NCBI GenBank assembly: GCA_023402075.1 | Contig: JAEXCS010000008.1 | Span: 8,567-72,566 of the forward strand | Source: Bacillota bacterium | GTDB taxonomy: Bacteria > Bacillota > Clostridia > Oscillospirales > Oscillospiraceae | Direction: 5' to 3' | Length of the DNA stretch: 64,000 bases | Position numbers and translations under genes: made by a program | Notes under the pieces: model-generated | The model's input: only the letters and a program-made list of their open reading frames with translations | Told to the model about the DNA's origin: nothing | The model's database searches: none | In this document: in pieces, positions 42,128 to 50,681 of the stretch | Layout: every line of letters starts with the position of its first letter | Numbering within the stretch: the stretch's first letter is position 1

Positions 42128-44545
42128 ATGTTAGGTGCGATTATCGGGGATATTGTAGGTTCCCGTTTTGAATGGAATAATCACAGAAACAAGCAATTCG
42201 AGCTCATGACGTATAAATGCAGCGTTACGGACGATTCAATCATGACGCTGGCTATAGCAAAGGCGCTGCTCGAAAGCAAACCGGATTACAGCGACTTATC
42301 AAAGAACGCCGTGAAATATATGCAGGGCATCGGCAGGCATTACCCCGACTGCGGATACGGCGGTCATTTTAGAAGTTGGATAAGCTCCAACTCGCCGAAG
42401 CCCTATAACAGCTACGGCAATGGTGCGGCGATGCGTGTAAGCGCATGTGGTTTCGTTGCCGGTAGTCTGGAGGAAGCAAAAAAGCTGTCAAAAGCAGTAA
42501 CCGAAGTCACGCACAATCATCCTGAAGGCGTCAAAGGCGCAGAAGCTACCGCTGCTGCGATATTCCTTGCCCGCTCCGGTAATAATTTGCTTGAAATCAG
42601 GGACTACATTACGAAGAACTATTACCCGTTGAACTTTACGCTGGACGGCATCCGCGACAGCTATCAATTCAACGAAACCTGCCAAGACACGGTGCCTCAA
42701 GCATTGGAGGCATTCTTCGAGTCAACCAGTTTTGAAGACGCTATCCGTAATGCAATCTCGGTCGGCGGCGACAGTGACACGCTTGCTGCCATCACTGGTG
42801 GTATTGCGGAAGCCTACTACGGCATTCCTACGGATATCCGAAAACATGCTCTTACTTTCCTCGATGCGCGGCTACTCAAAATCCTGATAGATTTTGAAAA
42901 CAAATATCCGTCCAAGATGGAAAAGGTGCATGCAGACAAAAGCGTCGGCATTGAGCGGGATAAAAGCGTACAGGTTGCAACCGGCAGCCGTGCTACGATG
43001 ATGCAATCTTCGGTGACTGTGGCTGACAAAGAGCTGAGGGATTCGACGGTAGAAAGCGAAGAAACCACCAGCCAGCAGCTTTTCTCCCACCTGTTTGAGG
43101 CCTGCAACATTCTGCGTGGCCCCATCAATCAGGACGAGTTCAAGAGCTATGTCACTCCCATTCTCTTCTTCAAACGCATATCGGATGTATACGATGAGGA
43201 AACGCAGCGGGCACTGGAGGAGTCTGGCGGAGATGCCGACTACGCCTCCTTCCCTGAGCAGCACAGCTTTGTTATCCCGGAGGGCTGCCACTGGGACGAT
43301 GTGCGGAAAACCTCAAAGGATGTTGGCAAGGCAATCGTCGCGGCTATGAACGGTATCGAGCGAGAAAACCCCGACACACTGAGCGGTATCTTCTCCAGCT
43401 TCGATGACGCAACATGGACTGATAAAACCAAGCTGACTGATGAGCGCCTGAAAGACCTTGTGGAGCACATGTCTGAGCTTCAGGTCGGCAATAACAACTA
43501 TTCGGCAGATGTGATGGGTGATGCTTACGAGTTTCTCATCAAGAAGTTTGCTGATATGTCAAAGAAGAACGCCGGGGAGTTTTACACGCCTCGTTCTATT
43601 GTGAAGCTGATGGTTATGTTGATGCAGCCAAAGTCCGGTGACACCGTATACGACCCGGCATGCGGGACAGGTGGCATGCTAATCGAGGCTATCCGTCGCA
43701 TCGGTGACGACCAGATGACCTACGGCAGAATCTTCGGTCAGGAGAAAAACCTGTCCACATCCGCCATAGCAAAGATGAATCTGTTCCTCCACGGCGCTCA
43801 CGATTTCAAAATATCGCAGGGAGATACACTCCGCCAGCCTAACTTTGTAGAGCACGGCAGGATGCAAACCTTCAATTGCGTCTTAGCAAATCCTCCCTTC
43901 TCTTTGAAAAAGTGGGGCTCCTCGCAGTTTGAGAGCGACAAATACGGTCGTAACCTCTGGGGCTGCCCTTCTGATTCCAGCGCGGATTTTGCATGGCTGC
44001 AGCACATGGTAAAGTCGATGGATGCCAAGAGTGGCAAGTGTGCAGTTGTCCTGCCGCAGGGAGTTCTCTTCCACGGCGGTAAAGAGGGCAAGATGCGAGA
44101 GATGCTGATTGAGTCGGATATGCTGGAATGCGTTATCACTCTTGTTAGTGGTGTGTTTTACAGCACGGGCGTGTCAGCCTGTATCCTGTTCCTAAATAAC
44201 AAGAAGGAAAACAACCACAAAGGCCGCGTTTGCCTGATTGACGCATCCAGCATCTACACGGCGCAGCGGGCGCAGAATATCATGACCGAAGACGACATTA
44301 ACAAGGTCTATGCGCTGTACACGGCATACGAAGATAAAATCGAATACTGCAAGGTCGTGACGAAGGCCGATATCAAGGAAGCCGGATACACGCTTGCAGT
44401 CGGCACATATATCGAAAAGAAGCCGCAGCCGGTGACGCCGCCAGCGGAAGTGCGCAAGCAGTATTATGAGGCGGTCGATAGTGTAAAAGCTACCGAAGCG
44501 CGACTGAGAGAACTGCTGGTGAAGGGAGGCTACATCAATGAGTAA
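42128..44545 (+). CDS. hsdM: ADP-ribosylglycohydrolase-HsdM fusion
   Basis: An 805-residue two-enzyme fusion. Residues 1-260 are an ADP-ribosylglycohydrolase (DraG/ARH family) with 'IIGDIVGSRFE', the TDDS metal motif at 34-37 and GGDSDT at 213-218, so its Mg-dependent hydrolase site looks intact. A linker (about 261-314) leads to a complete type I HsdM: helical N-domain, SAM motif DPACGTGGM at 509-517 and NPPF at 588-591. The two parts are one uninterrupted frame. RBS GAGGA precedes the ATG. It overlaps the second hsdM by 8 bp. The hydrolase could strip ADP-ribose from host or phage targets; that role is inference. Confidence 0.9.
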   Translation: MLGAIIGDIVGSRFEWNNHRNKQFELMTYKCSVTDDSIMTLAIAKALLESKPDYSDLSKNAVKYMQGIGRHYPDCGYGGHFRSWISSNSPKPYNSYGNGAAMRVSACGFVAGSLEEAKKLSKAVTEVTHNHPEGVKGAEATAAAIFLARSGNNLLEIRDYITKNYYPLNFTLDGIRDSYQFNETCQDTVPQALEAFFESTSFEDAIRNAISVGGDSDTLAAITGGIAEAYYGIPTDIRKHALTFLDARLLKILIDFENKYPSKMEKVHADKSVGIERDKSVQVATGSRATMMQSSVTVADKELRDSTVESEETTSQQLFSHLFEACNILRGPINQDEFKSYVTPILFFKRISDVYDEETQRALEESGGDADYASFPEQHSFVIPEGCHWDDVRKTSKDVGKAIVAAMNGIERENPDTLSGIFSSFDDATWTDKTKLTDERLKDLVEHMSELQVGNNNYSADVMGDAYEFLIKKFADMSKKNAGEFYTPRSIVKLMVMLMQPKSGDTVYDPACGTGGMLIEAIRRIGDDQMTYGRIFGQEKNLSTSAIAKMNLFLHGAHDFKISQGDTLRQPNFVEHGRMQTFNCVLANPPFSLKKWGSSQFESDKYGRNLWGCPSDSSADFAWLQHMVKSMDAKSGKCAVVLPQGVLFHGGKEGKMREMLIESDMLECVITLVSGVFYSTGVSACILFLNNKKENNHKGRVCLIDASSIYTAQRAQNIMTEDDINKVYALYTAYEDKIEYCKVVTKADIKEAGYTLAVGTYIEKKPQPVTPPAEVRKQYYEAVDSVKATEARLRELLVKGGYINE

Positions 44546-46016
44546 TAAGATTACGCAAAGCGAGCTGGAAACCTATCTGTGGGATTCCGCTGTTCTGCTG
44601 AGGACAAGCATCGATGCCGGTGCTTATAAGCAGTACATTTTCCCGCTCTTGTTTTTCAAGCGCATCTGCGATGTTTACGACGAGGAATGTGCTAAAATCA
44701 CCGAGCAATACGGCGATGAAGCCGATGCTCTCGAATGGGAAGAAAACCATAGCTTTATGGTGCCGAAAGGAGCTCACTGGAAAGATGTCCGTGCGGTGTC
44801 GCAGGATTTAGGCAAAGCCATCGTTAAAGCCTTTCGTGCCATTGAGAAGAAGAACTCCGACAAACTACAGGGTATCTTCGGCGACGCCTCATGGACCAAC
44901 AAAAACCGTCTGCCGGACCGTTTACTGAAAGACCTGATTGAGCACTTCAGCACCAAGACACTCTCCCTCGCTAACTGCCCGGAGGATGAGCTGGGTAACG
45001 GCTACGAATACCTCATCAAGAAATTTGCTGACGACAGCGGTCACACGGCGCAGGAGTTCTATACCAACCGCACCGTTGTGCATCTTATGACTGAGATGCT
45101 GAAGCCGGAGTCCGGCGAATCCATATACGACCCTACGTGCGGCAGCGCTGGTATGCTAATTTCCTCTATCGCGTATCTTAAAAGCCTCGGGAAAGAGTGG
45201 AGAAACGTTGCCGTGTTCGGGCAGGAGATTAATTCCTTGACCGCAGCAATCGGACGTATGAACTTGTTTCTGCACGGCATCGAGGACTTCAATATTGTAA
45301 ATGATGACACGCTGAAATCTCCCGGATTCACCGAGCGTGGCAAACTGAAGCAGTTCAATCTGGTGTTGGCAAATCCTCCGTACTCAATCAAGAAATGGGA
45401 CAGGAGCGCGTTTGAATCTGATAAGTACGGAAGAAACGTGCTGGGTACGCCACCGCAAGGTCGCGCCGATTATGCATTCTTCCAGCATATCATTCAAAGC
45501 ATGGATTCAAAAACCGGACGCTGTGCTATTCTTTTCCCGCATGGCATTCTCACAAGAAATGATGAGAAGGAAATGCGGCAAAAGCTGGTACACATGGATA
45601 TCGTCGAATGCGTAATTGGTATTGCGAAGAACTTGTTTTTCAACTCTCCGATGGAAGCGTGCATCGTAATTTGCCGAATGAATAAGCCTGTGGCTCATCG
45701 TGGTCGTGTGCTGTTTATAAACGCAAAGCACGACGTAGTACGCAAGAACGCGGAAAGCTATCTATCCGATGAACACATCGCGCATATTGCGGATACCTAC
45801 CTCCACTACGAAGCTGTTGACGGGTTTTCTGCGATTGCGACTAATGCGGATATTGCCGAAAACGGATACTCGTTAGGTATTCCGCTGTATGTTGCAGGAG
45901 CGCAATCCGAGACAGTGTCGCAAGAAGAGATAGAAGAAAGCATAACCGAATGGTTACAGAGTTCCGGCAGCCTACACGACGCATTGAATGTAGTTGACGG
46001 GCTAATAGAAATGTGA
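44538..46016 (+). CDS. hsdM: type I restriction-modification methyltransferase subunit HsdM
   Basis: A 492-residue HsdM, methylating adenine N6 in the target with HsdS. It has an N-terminal helical HsdM domain ('YIFPLLFFKRICDVYDEE'), SAM motif DPTCGSAGM at 198-206 and catalytic NPPY at 279-282. It is clearly related to, but well diverged from, the HsdM half of the preceding fusion, so the operon carries two active-looking methyltransferases. It overlaps the fusion gene and is followed after 12 bp by hsdS. GAAGGGAGG lies upstream of the start. Confidence 0.95.
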   Translation: MSNKITQSELETYLWDSAVLLRTSIDAGAYKQYIFPLLFFKRICDVYDEECAKITEQYGDEADALEWEENHSFMVPKGAHWKDVRAVSQDLGKAIVKAFRAIEKKNSDKLQGIFGDASWTNKNRLPDRLLKDLIEHFSTKTLSLANCPEDELGNGYEYLIKKFADDSGHTAQEFYTNRTVVHLMTEMLKPESGESIYDPTCGSAGMLISSIAYLKSLGKEWRNVAVFGQEINSLTAAIGRMNLFLHGIEDFNIVNDDTLKSPGFTERGKLKQFNLVLANPPYSIKKWDRSAFESDKYGRNVLGTPPQGRADYAFFQHIIQSMDSKTGRCAILFPHGILTRNDEKEMRQKLVHMDIVECVIGIAKNLFFNSPMEACIVICRMNKPVAHRGRVLFINAKHDVVRKNAESYLSDEHIAHIADTYLHYEAVDGFSAIATNADIAENGYSLGIPLYVAGAQSETVSQEEIEESITEWLQSSGSLHDALNVVDGLIEM

Positions 46017-46028
46017 GGAGGGAATCAA

Positions 46029-47129
46029 ATGCCAACAGTGAAACTTGGAGACGTTGTTGAACGTATCAAGGATAAAATCGATAAAGATGCCACCGATTTG
46101 GAGTTTTATATCGGCGGTGAACACTTCGATTATGGTGAAGTCGTTATTACGAAGAAAGCGCCGCTGATGGGCAGCACTATCGGTCCCGCATTTCATATGC
46201 ACTTTATGCCGGACGACGTGTTGCTGATGTCAAGAAATCCGCATCTGCGCAAAGCAGGAATGGTCGATTTCGAGGGTATCTGCTCTGACGTTAGTTATGT
46301 GTGTCGGACGAAGGATGAAAATGTGCTGCTTCAGAAGTATTTGCCCTTTGTATTCCAAACTGATAACTTCTGGGAATTTGCCGAGTCTAATAAAAAGGGC
46401 TCAACAAATTTCTTCTTGAACTGGTCGGATTTTGCTCGGTATGAGTTTTTCCTGCCGGATATCGAGAAACAGCGTGAATTGACGGACCTTCTCTGGGCTG
46501 CAGCAGATGCGAAAGCTGCCTATCAGCAGCTGCTTGAGCAGACCGATGAACTCGTGAAATCGCAATTTATCGAGATGTTTGGTGATCCTGCTCTGAATTC
46601 AAAAGGGCTTCCGATTAAGAACTTACTTGAACTTGGAGAAAATCTTGACAATCGAAGGGTGCCAATTACTTCTGGTGATAGAGTAGTTGGGCAGTATCCG
46701 TATTATGGTGCATCAGGAATCGTTGACTATATTGAGAACTATATTTTTGATGAGGATATATTACTCATTTCAGAAGATGGCGCTAACTTGCTCGCAAGGG
46801 TTACACCAATTGCGTTCCCGGCATCAGGAAAAGTGTGGGTAAACAATCATGCACATGTAATGAAATTTCCTAACATGGCAACTCAATGCTATGTAGAACA
46901 TTTGTTGAATATGATTGATATCTCGAACTATGTAACCGGTACAGCACAGCCCAAATTAAACCAGGCAAAGTTGAATGCCATACCGATCCCAACACCTTCA
47001 CTGGACGATCAAGAGCGTTATATGCAATTGATTGAACAGAGCGATAAATCAAAATTTGAACTGAAGCAAGCCATCGACAGCACCAGTGGTCTCATCCGAG
47101 CGCTGATGCAGCAGGACTTGAGCAATTAA
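46029..47129 (+). CDS. hsdS: type I specificity subunit HsdS
   Basis: A 366-residue subunit with two target-recognition domains (about 1-150 and 190-335) separated and followed by conserved helices ('IEKQRELTDLLWAAADAKAAYQQLLEQTDEL', 'LDDQERYMQLIEQSDKSKFELK'). The second domain is bracketed by DNA segments (46559-46582 and 47034-47056) that recur around the half-hsdS downstream, marking it as an exchangeable cassette. It is shorter than classic EcoKI HsdS (464) but near the lower range seen in Firmicutes. GGAGGG precedes the ATG. Confidence 0.93.
   Translation: MPTVKLGDVVERIKDKIDKDATDLEFYIGGEHFDYGEVVITKKAPLMGSTIGPAFHMHFMPDDVLLMSRNPHLRKAGMVDFEGICSDVSYVCRTKDENVLLQKYLPFVFQTDNFWEFAESNKKGSTNFFLNWSDFARYEFFLPDIEKQRELTDLLWAAADAKAAYQQLLEQTDELVKSQFIEMFGDPALNSKGLPIKNLLELGENLDNRRVPITSGDRVVGQYPYYGASGIVDYIENYIFDEDILLISEDGANLLARVTPIAFPASGKVWVNNHAHVMKFPNMATQCYVEHLLNMIDISNYVTGTAQPKLNQAKLNAIPIPTPSLDDQERYMQLIEQSDKSKFELKQAIDSTSGLIRALMQQDLSN
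46559..47056 (+). repeat. specificity cassette A flanked by direct repeats
   Basis: The left repeat at 46559-46582 (encoding SQFIEMFG) is identical over 24 bp to 48807-48830. The right repeat at 47034-47056 (encoding EQSDKSK) matches 49339-49361 with one mismatch. The enclosed recognition domain differs completely from that of cassette B. Confidence 0.85.
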
Positions 47130-47176
47130 AACATAATTTTGTGGAGCAGGATGTTGGTACAAAGGAGAAAACCGAC

Positions 47177-48148
47177 ATGAAAAACCAGCTTATCACTGAA
47201 ATTGAGCAACACATGCTCCCCTACTTGGACAATGAGCAGTTGGAGCATTTACACGAAACCTTGACATTCTGCCTCCACGACACCGTGACCGACGAAAACG
47301 CTGCACCTGCTCCGGATTTATTGCAGCTCTTCCTTTCGGCAAAGCGTGTGGAGGGCTGCTCGGACAAAACGGTCCACTACTACGAGTCCACCGTTCGCAA
47401 CATGCTTGATTCCATCAAAAAAGATATCAAGCATATCACGACGGACGACATCCGGTTATATCTGGACAGCTACCAGAGCAGCGGCAAAGTCAGCAAGGTA
47501 ACGATTGATAATATACGGCGCATCCTTTCCAGCCTGTTTGCGTGGCTGGAGGCCGAGGATTATATCCTGAAAAACCCTGTGAAGCGCATCCACAAGGTGA
47601 AGACCTGTAAAACGGTCAAAGAAACATACTCGGATGAAGCATTGGAACTGATGCGCGATAACAGCGAGTGTGTTCGTGACTTGGCAATCATCGACATCCT
47701 CGCTTCAACCGGAATGCGCGTCGGAGAGTTGGTGCGGCTCGACCGCAGTGAGATAGATTTCATCAACCGCGAGTGTGTGGTGCTGGGCAAGGGTAACAAG
47801 CAGCGCAAGGTCTACTTCGATGCTCGCACCAAGATACACCTGCAAAACTATCTGGGCAGCCGCAGCGATGACAATCCGGCACTGTTTGTCTCCATGCAGA
47901 AGCCATACAATCGTTTGCAAATCAGCGGTGTGGAGATTCGGCTACGGGAGCTTGGGCAAAAGCTCAATCTCAGCAAGGTGCATCCGCACAAGTTCAGGCG
48001 GACGCTCGCTACGATGGCAATCGACAAGGGCATGCCGATTGAACAGGTGCAACAGCTTCTGGGGCACCAAAGTGTGGACACAACCTTGCAATACGCGATG
48101 GTAAACCAAAACAATGTGAAGGCATCGCATCACAAATACATCGGATAA
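47177..48148 (+). CDS. tyrosine recombinase (XerC/phage integrase family)
   Basis: A 323-residue recombinase with a SAM-like N-terminal DNA-binding domain (about 45-140) and a catalytic domain with Arg in 'STGMRVGEL', 'HPHKFRRT' (HxxR), 'LGHQSVDTT' and the nucleophile Tyr in 'LQYAMV'. Tyrosine recombinases beside hsdS genes (for example CreX in pneumococcal ivr loci) rearrange specificity domains. Here both repeats are in direct orientation, so deletion/integration or exchange with a circular cassette is expected rather than inversion. The start at 47177 follows AAAGGAG; an earlier in-frame start lacks this. Confidence 0.92.
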   Translation: MKNQLITEIEQHMLPYLDNEQLEHLHETLTFCLHDTVTDENAAPAPDLLQLFLSAKRVEGCSDKTVHYYESTVRNMLDSIKKDIKHITTDDIRLYLDSYQSSGKVSKVTIDNIRRILSSLFAWLEAEDYILKNPVKRIHKVKTCKTVKETYSDEALELMRDNSECVRDLAIIDILASTGMRVGELVRLDRSEIDFINRECVVLGKGNKQRKVYFDARTKIHLQNYLGSRSDDNPALFVSMQKPYNRLQISGVEIRLRELGQKLNLSKVHPHKFRRTLATMAIDKGMPIEQVQQLLGHQSVDTTLQYAMVNQNNVKASHHKYIG

Positions 48149-48175
48149 AATTCGAAGAATTACGGAGGAAAGCAC

Positions 48176-48793
48176 ATGGAAAGTGACGATAAGTTTATTT
48201 TTAGATTGGATGATGACATTTCATTTAGAAAATGCTCTCTTTTTGATGGTTGCGATACTGCGCACGGCAACTGCACGAACTTCCACACGAAAGAAATACA
48301 GTGGAGTGACCATTATTTCTGTAACCAAGAAGGTCTTCATTTTCATTGTACAAAGCATCCGGAGATTGAGCTTGAATTCGGCGAGAATTGTGATAGGTCA
48401 ACGCTAATGTGTCCAAAGTGCAAAAAGCCAATAGAGATTGGCAATATGCACGAACTCACATCACGATGCCTGCGTGCACTAAATCGTGAGATATTCAAGG
48501 ACGCAACTCTTGTCCGCCTGGATGATTGGTATATACCAGAAATAAAAGAAAAAATCAAACCGACTCCGGATTATCGGCTAACAACAAACGTAAAGACCGA
48601 CAAGGATGGCGACACCATTGTTGTCCTTTATGTGAGCTATGTTGGAACAGGAAATAAAGTTCAGTATTTTATTAAACCGGAAAAAGGCCAGCTCACAAGC
48701 GACCATAAAGATTTAGACCCCGCCAAGATTATTTCAAAAATCGAGGTTACGCTTAAGGACAAAACACTATCGCAAGAATACCATGCGGAGTAA
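48176..48793 (+). CDS. unknown Cys-rich protein between recombinase and half-hsdS
   Basis: A 205-residue soluble protein that I do not recognise. The N-terminal part is rich in Cys and His ('CSLFDGCDTAHGNC', 'HFHCTKH', 'CPKCKKPIEIGN'), which suggests one or two zinc ribbons around residues 20-95. The C-terminal half is strand-rich and charged. ACGGAGG precedes the start. It lies between the recombinase and the spare specificity cassette, so it would be lost if the direct repeats recombined. This may make it part of the mobile cassette unit, or a DNA-binding accessory protein. Confidence 0.7.
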   Translation: MESDDKFIFRLDDDISFRKCSLFDGCDTAHGNCTNFHTKEIQWSDHYFCNQEGLHFHCTKHPEIELEFGENCDRSTLMCPKCKKPIEIGNMHELTSRCLRALNREIFKDATLVRLDDWYIPEIKEKIKPTPDYRLTTNVKTDKDGDTIVVLYVSYVGTGNKVQYFIKPEKGQLTSDHKDLDPAKIISKIEVTLKDKTLSQEYHAE

Positions 48794-48795
48794 GA

Positions 48796-49428
48796 TTGAT
48801 TCTGCTATCGCAATTTATCGAGATGTTTGGGGACCCCGTCGAGAACCCAATGAGCTGGCCAACACTTTGGTTGTTACAACTCGGCGATTGTAAAAACGGT
48901 ATGAATTTTCGCAGTAAAGATAAAGGCGTAGATATTCATTGTTTAGGAGTCGGTGATTTCAAGGATTATGCAGTGATAGATGGCACAAGGGACTTGCAGA
49001 TGGTATCACTAAATGAAATGCCGTCGGAGGAATACCTTCTCCGTGATGGCGATATTGTTTTCGTTAGGTCAAACGGCAATAAAGCGCTGGTAGGGCGTTG
49101 CGTGGTCGTATATCCGCATGATGTGCCAACGGCATATAGCGGTTTCTGCATTAGGTTTCGAAGGACGAGTGAAGGTGTTCACCCCGGATATCTATTGCGA
49201 TTTCTTAAGACCGATTCAGTCAGGGCAAAGATGGCTGGACGTGGAGCGAACATTCAAAACTTGAATCAGCAGATCCTCTCTGCGCTTCAAGTGCCAATGC
49301 CCCCATTTGAGCTCCAACGGCAATTTGTGGAGTTCGTCGAACAGACCGATAAATCAAAATTACTGCTTCTAAAGCATAGAAAAGGAGTGCACAGTTATGA
49401 ATCTAATGAATCAAAAGGTAAAGCATAA
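48796..49428 (+). pseudogene. half-HsdS: spare target-recognition cassette
   Basis: A 210-residue frame containing only one HsdS recognition domain. It starts at TTG with SQFIEMFGDP, the linker sequence found at mid-HsdS, and ends after EQTDKSK, so it equals the second half of an hsdS gene without an N-terminal half. There is no RBS of its own and it begins 2 nt after the previous stop. It could be translated by coupling and function as a half subunit, or be a silent donor cassette. The last about 30 bp overlap the next gene. Confidence 0.82.
48807..49361 (+). repeat. specificity cassette B flanked by direct repeats
   Basis: The same bracketing repeats as cassette A (24-bp identical left repeat at 48807-48830, right repeat at 49339-49361) enclose a different recognition domain. 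Orientation is the same as cassette A. Confidence 0.85.
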
Positions 49429-50269
49429 AATGCTGGGCGTTGGGACCGTTACCGGTCAAGATGACAACTATATTACAGTTGCTTTTACATCGAAGACCAG
49501 CAAGTTTCAGTATCCTCACATTGATACATTTGCAAAGTATTTGATTGCCGAAGACGCAATCGTCCAAGAAGCAATTCTTAAAGAAATATCTGATGCAAAG
49601 CAGGCTGAGAAAGAAGCAAAAACAGCCGCTGCCAAAACAAAGCAAATATCTGAGGAAGAAGCTAACGCTCGTAAAGCGGCCGAGATATCCAATACACGAA
49701 CTGGTCGCACTCGTGAGTCAACGCAGAAACAAATAACGCGACAAGCACGAACCCCAGGTAAGCGGATGACGTTTTATGTTTTTCAAGGTAGTACTTACGA
49801 CCGTGAATCTCGTGGCGGCTACATATGGGCACCAACCTCGAATAAGGCCGGGAATACATTTCACCATTGGGACTGTCTTTTAGATATACGTGAAGGAGAT
49901 ATAATCCTCCACGGATGTAACGGCTATATTCAGGCAGTGAGCACAGCGCGCAGCGAATGCTATGAATGTGTTCAGCCGGAAGAACTCCGTCAAGAAGATA
50001 TGTGGGACCATGATGGTCGTCGCGTCGACTGCGATTATGTCATCATCAAAAATCCGGTCAAAACATCAATATTTCTTGATGACATTCTCCGCCTAAGCAA
50101 CGTGAAATATGCTCCGTTTGATAAGGATGGAAACGGAAATATGGGGTATCTATATGAACTCAATATAGAGTTGGCGCAAATCTTTATACAGGGCTTAATA
50201 AAAAGGAATGCCTATCTAAGTAGTGTCGACTTTATATCAGAACTGCTTTCGGAGGCAGATAATGATTGA
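49397..50269 (+). CDS. PUA/EVE-like domain protein of the defence operon
   Basis: A 290-residue protein. Residues 1-45 look like a small SH3/Tudor-like barrel ('KHKMLGVGTVTGQDDNYITVAF'). Residues about 55-125 are a charged Lys/Glu/Ala helix. Residues about 125-220 ('FYVFQGSTYDRESRGGYIWAP', 'FHHWDCLLDIREGDIILHGCNGYIQAVS') resemble the EVE/PUA-like or MrcB-type domain that restriction proteins use to read modified bases. AAAGGAG precedes the start and it overlaps the half-hsdS end. A modified-base reader or nuclease adaptor is plausible; the family call is by pattern only. Confidence 0.62.
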   Translation: MNLMNQKVKHKMLGVGTVTGQDDNYITVAFTSKTSKFQYPHIDTFAKYLIAEDAIVQEAILKEISDAKQAEKEAKTAAAKTKQISEEEANARKAAEISNTRTGRTRESTQKQITRQARTPGKRMTFYVFQGSTYDRESRGGYIWAPTSNKAGNTFHHWDCLLDIREGDIILHGCNGYIQAVSTARSECYECVQPEELRQEDMWDHDGRRVDCDYVIIKNPVKTSIFLDDILRLSNVKYAPFDKDGNGNMGYLYELNIELAQIFIQGLIKRNAYLSSVDFISELLSEADND

Positions 50270-50681
50270 AGTAACTGCGGCAATCATTAAACAAGATTCA
50301 AAATTCCTCATCTGTCAACGGCCAAAAGGAAAAAGCTGTGAGCTGTTGTGGGAGTTTCCTGGTGGAAAGATTGAGGATGACGAAACTGGTGAGCAATGTA
50401 TTATTCGAAAATGTCAGGAAGAGCTCGGCATAACATTGCGGGTTTTACGCGAGCTTACGCATTTGCGATATGACTATCCAAACAGGACCATCCATCTACA
50501 CTTCTATATCACAGAAATTGTGACGGGTACACCTGCGTTAAAGGAACACAACGACTTTGTATGGATTACGCCAGATGAAATATGTCACTATCAGTTCTGC
50601 CCAGCGGACGATAGTATGCTGAAGAGCCCCGATTGGGCCAAAGAAATTCTACAAAATGAAGGAGGAACGCAAAATGTTTAA
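50262..50681 (+). CDS. NUDIX hydrolase, MutT-like with altered box
   Basis: A 139-residue (deoxy)nucleoside-polyphosphate hydrolase of the MutT group ('FLICQRPKGKSCELLWEFPGGKIE' start). The NUDIX box is otherwise conserved, but the second residue of the REUxEE core is Lys50 (RKCQEELGI) instead of Glu; in E. coli MutT the equivalent Glu is catalytic. Activity may be reduced or redirected. The ATG overlaps the stop of the previous gene, and GGAGG lies upstream, so it is co-translated within the defence operon. ADP-ribose or 8-oxo-dGTP are candidate substrates. Confidence 0.88.
   Translation: MIEVTAAIIKQDSKFLICQRPKGKSCELLWEFPGGKIEDDETGEQCIIRKCQEELGITLRVLRELTHLRYDYPNRTIHLHFYITEIVTGTPALKEHNDFVWITPDEICHYQFCPADDSMLKSPDWAKEILQNEGGTQNV

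Noticed and set aside
46559..49361. Invertible shufflon with inverted repeats around hsdS
   Set aside because: The repeats found are in direct orientation on the same strand, so simple inversion is not supported; deletion or cassette exchange is the better model.
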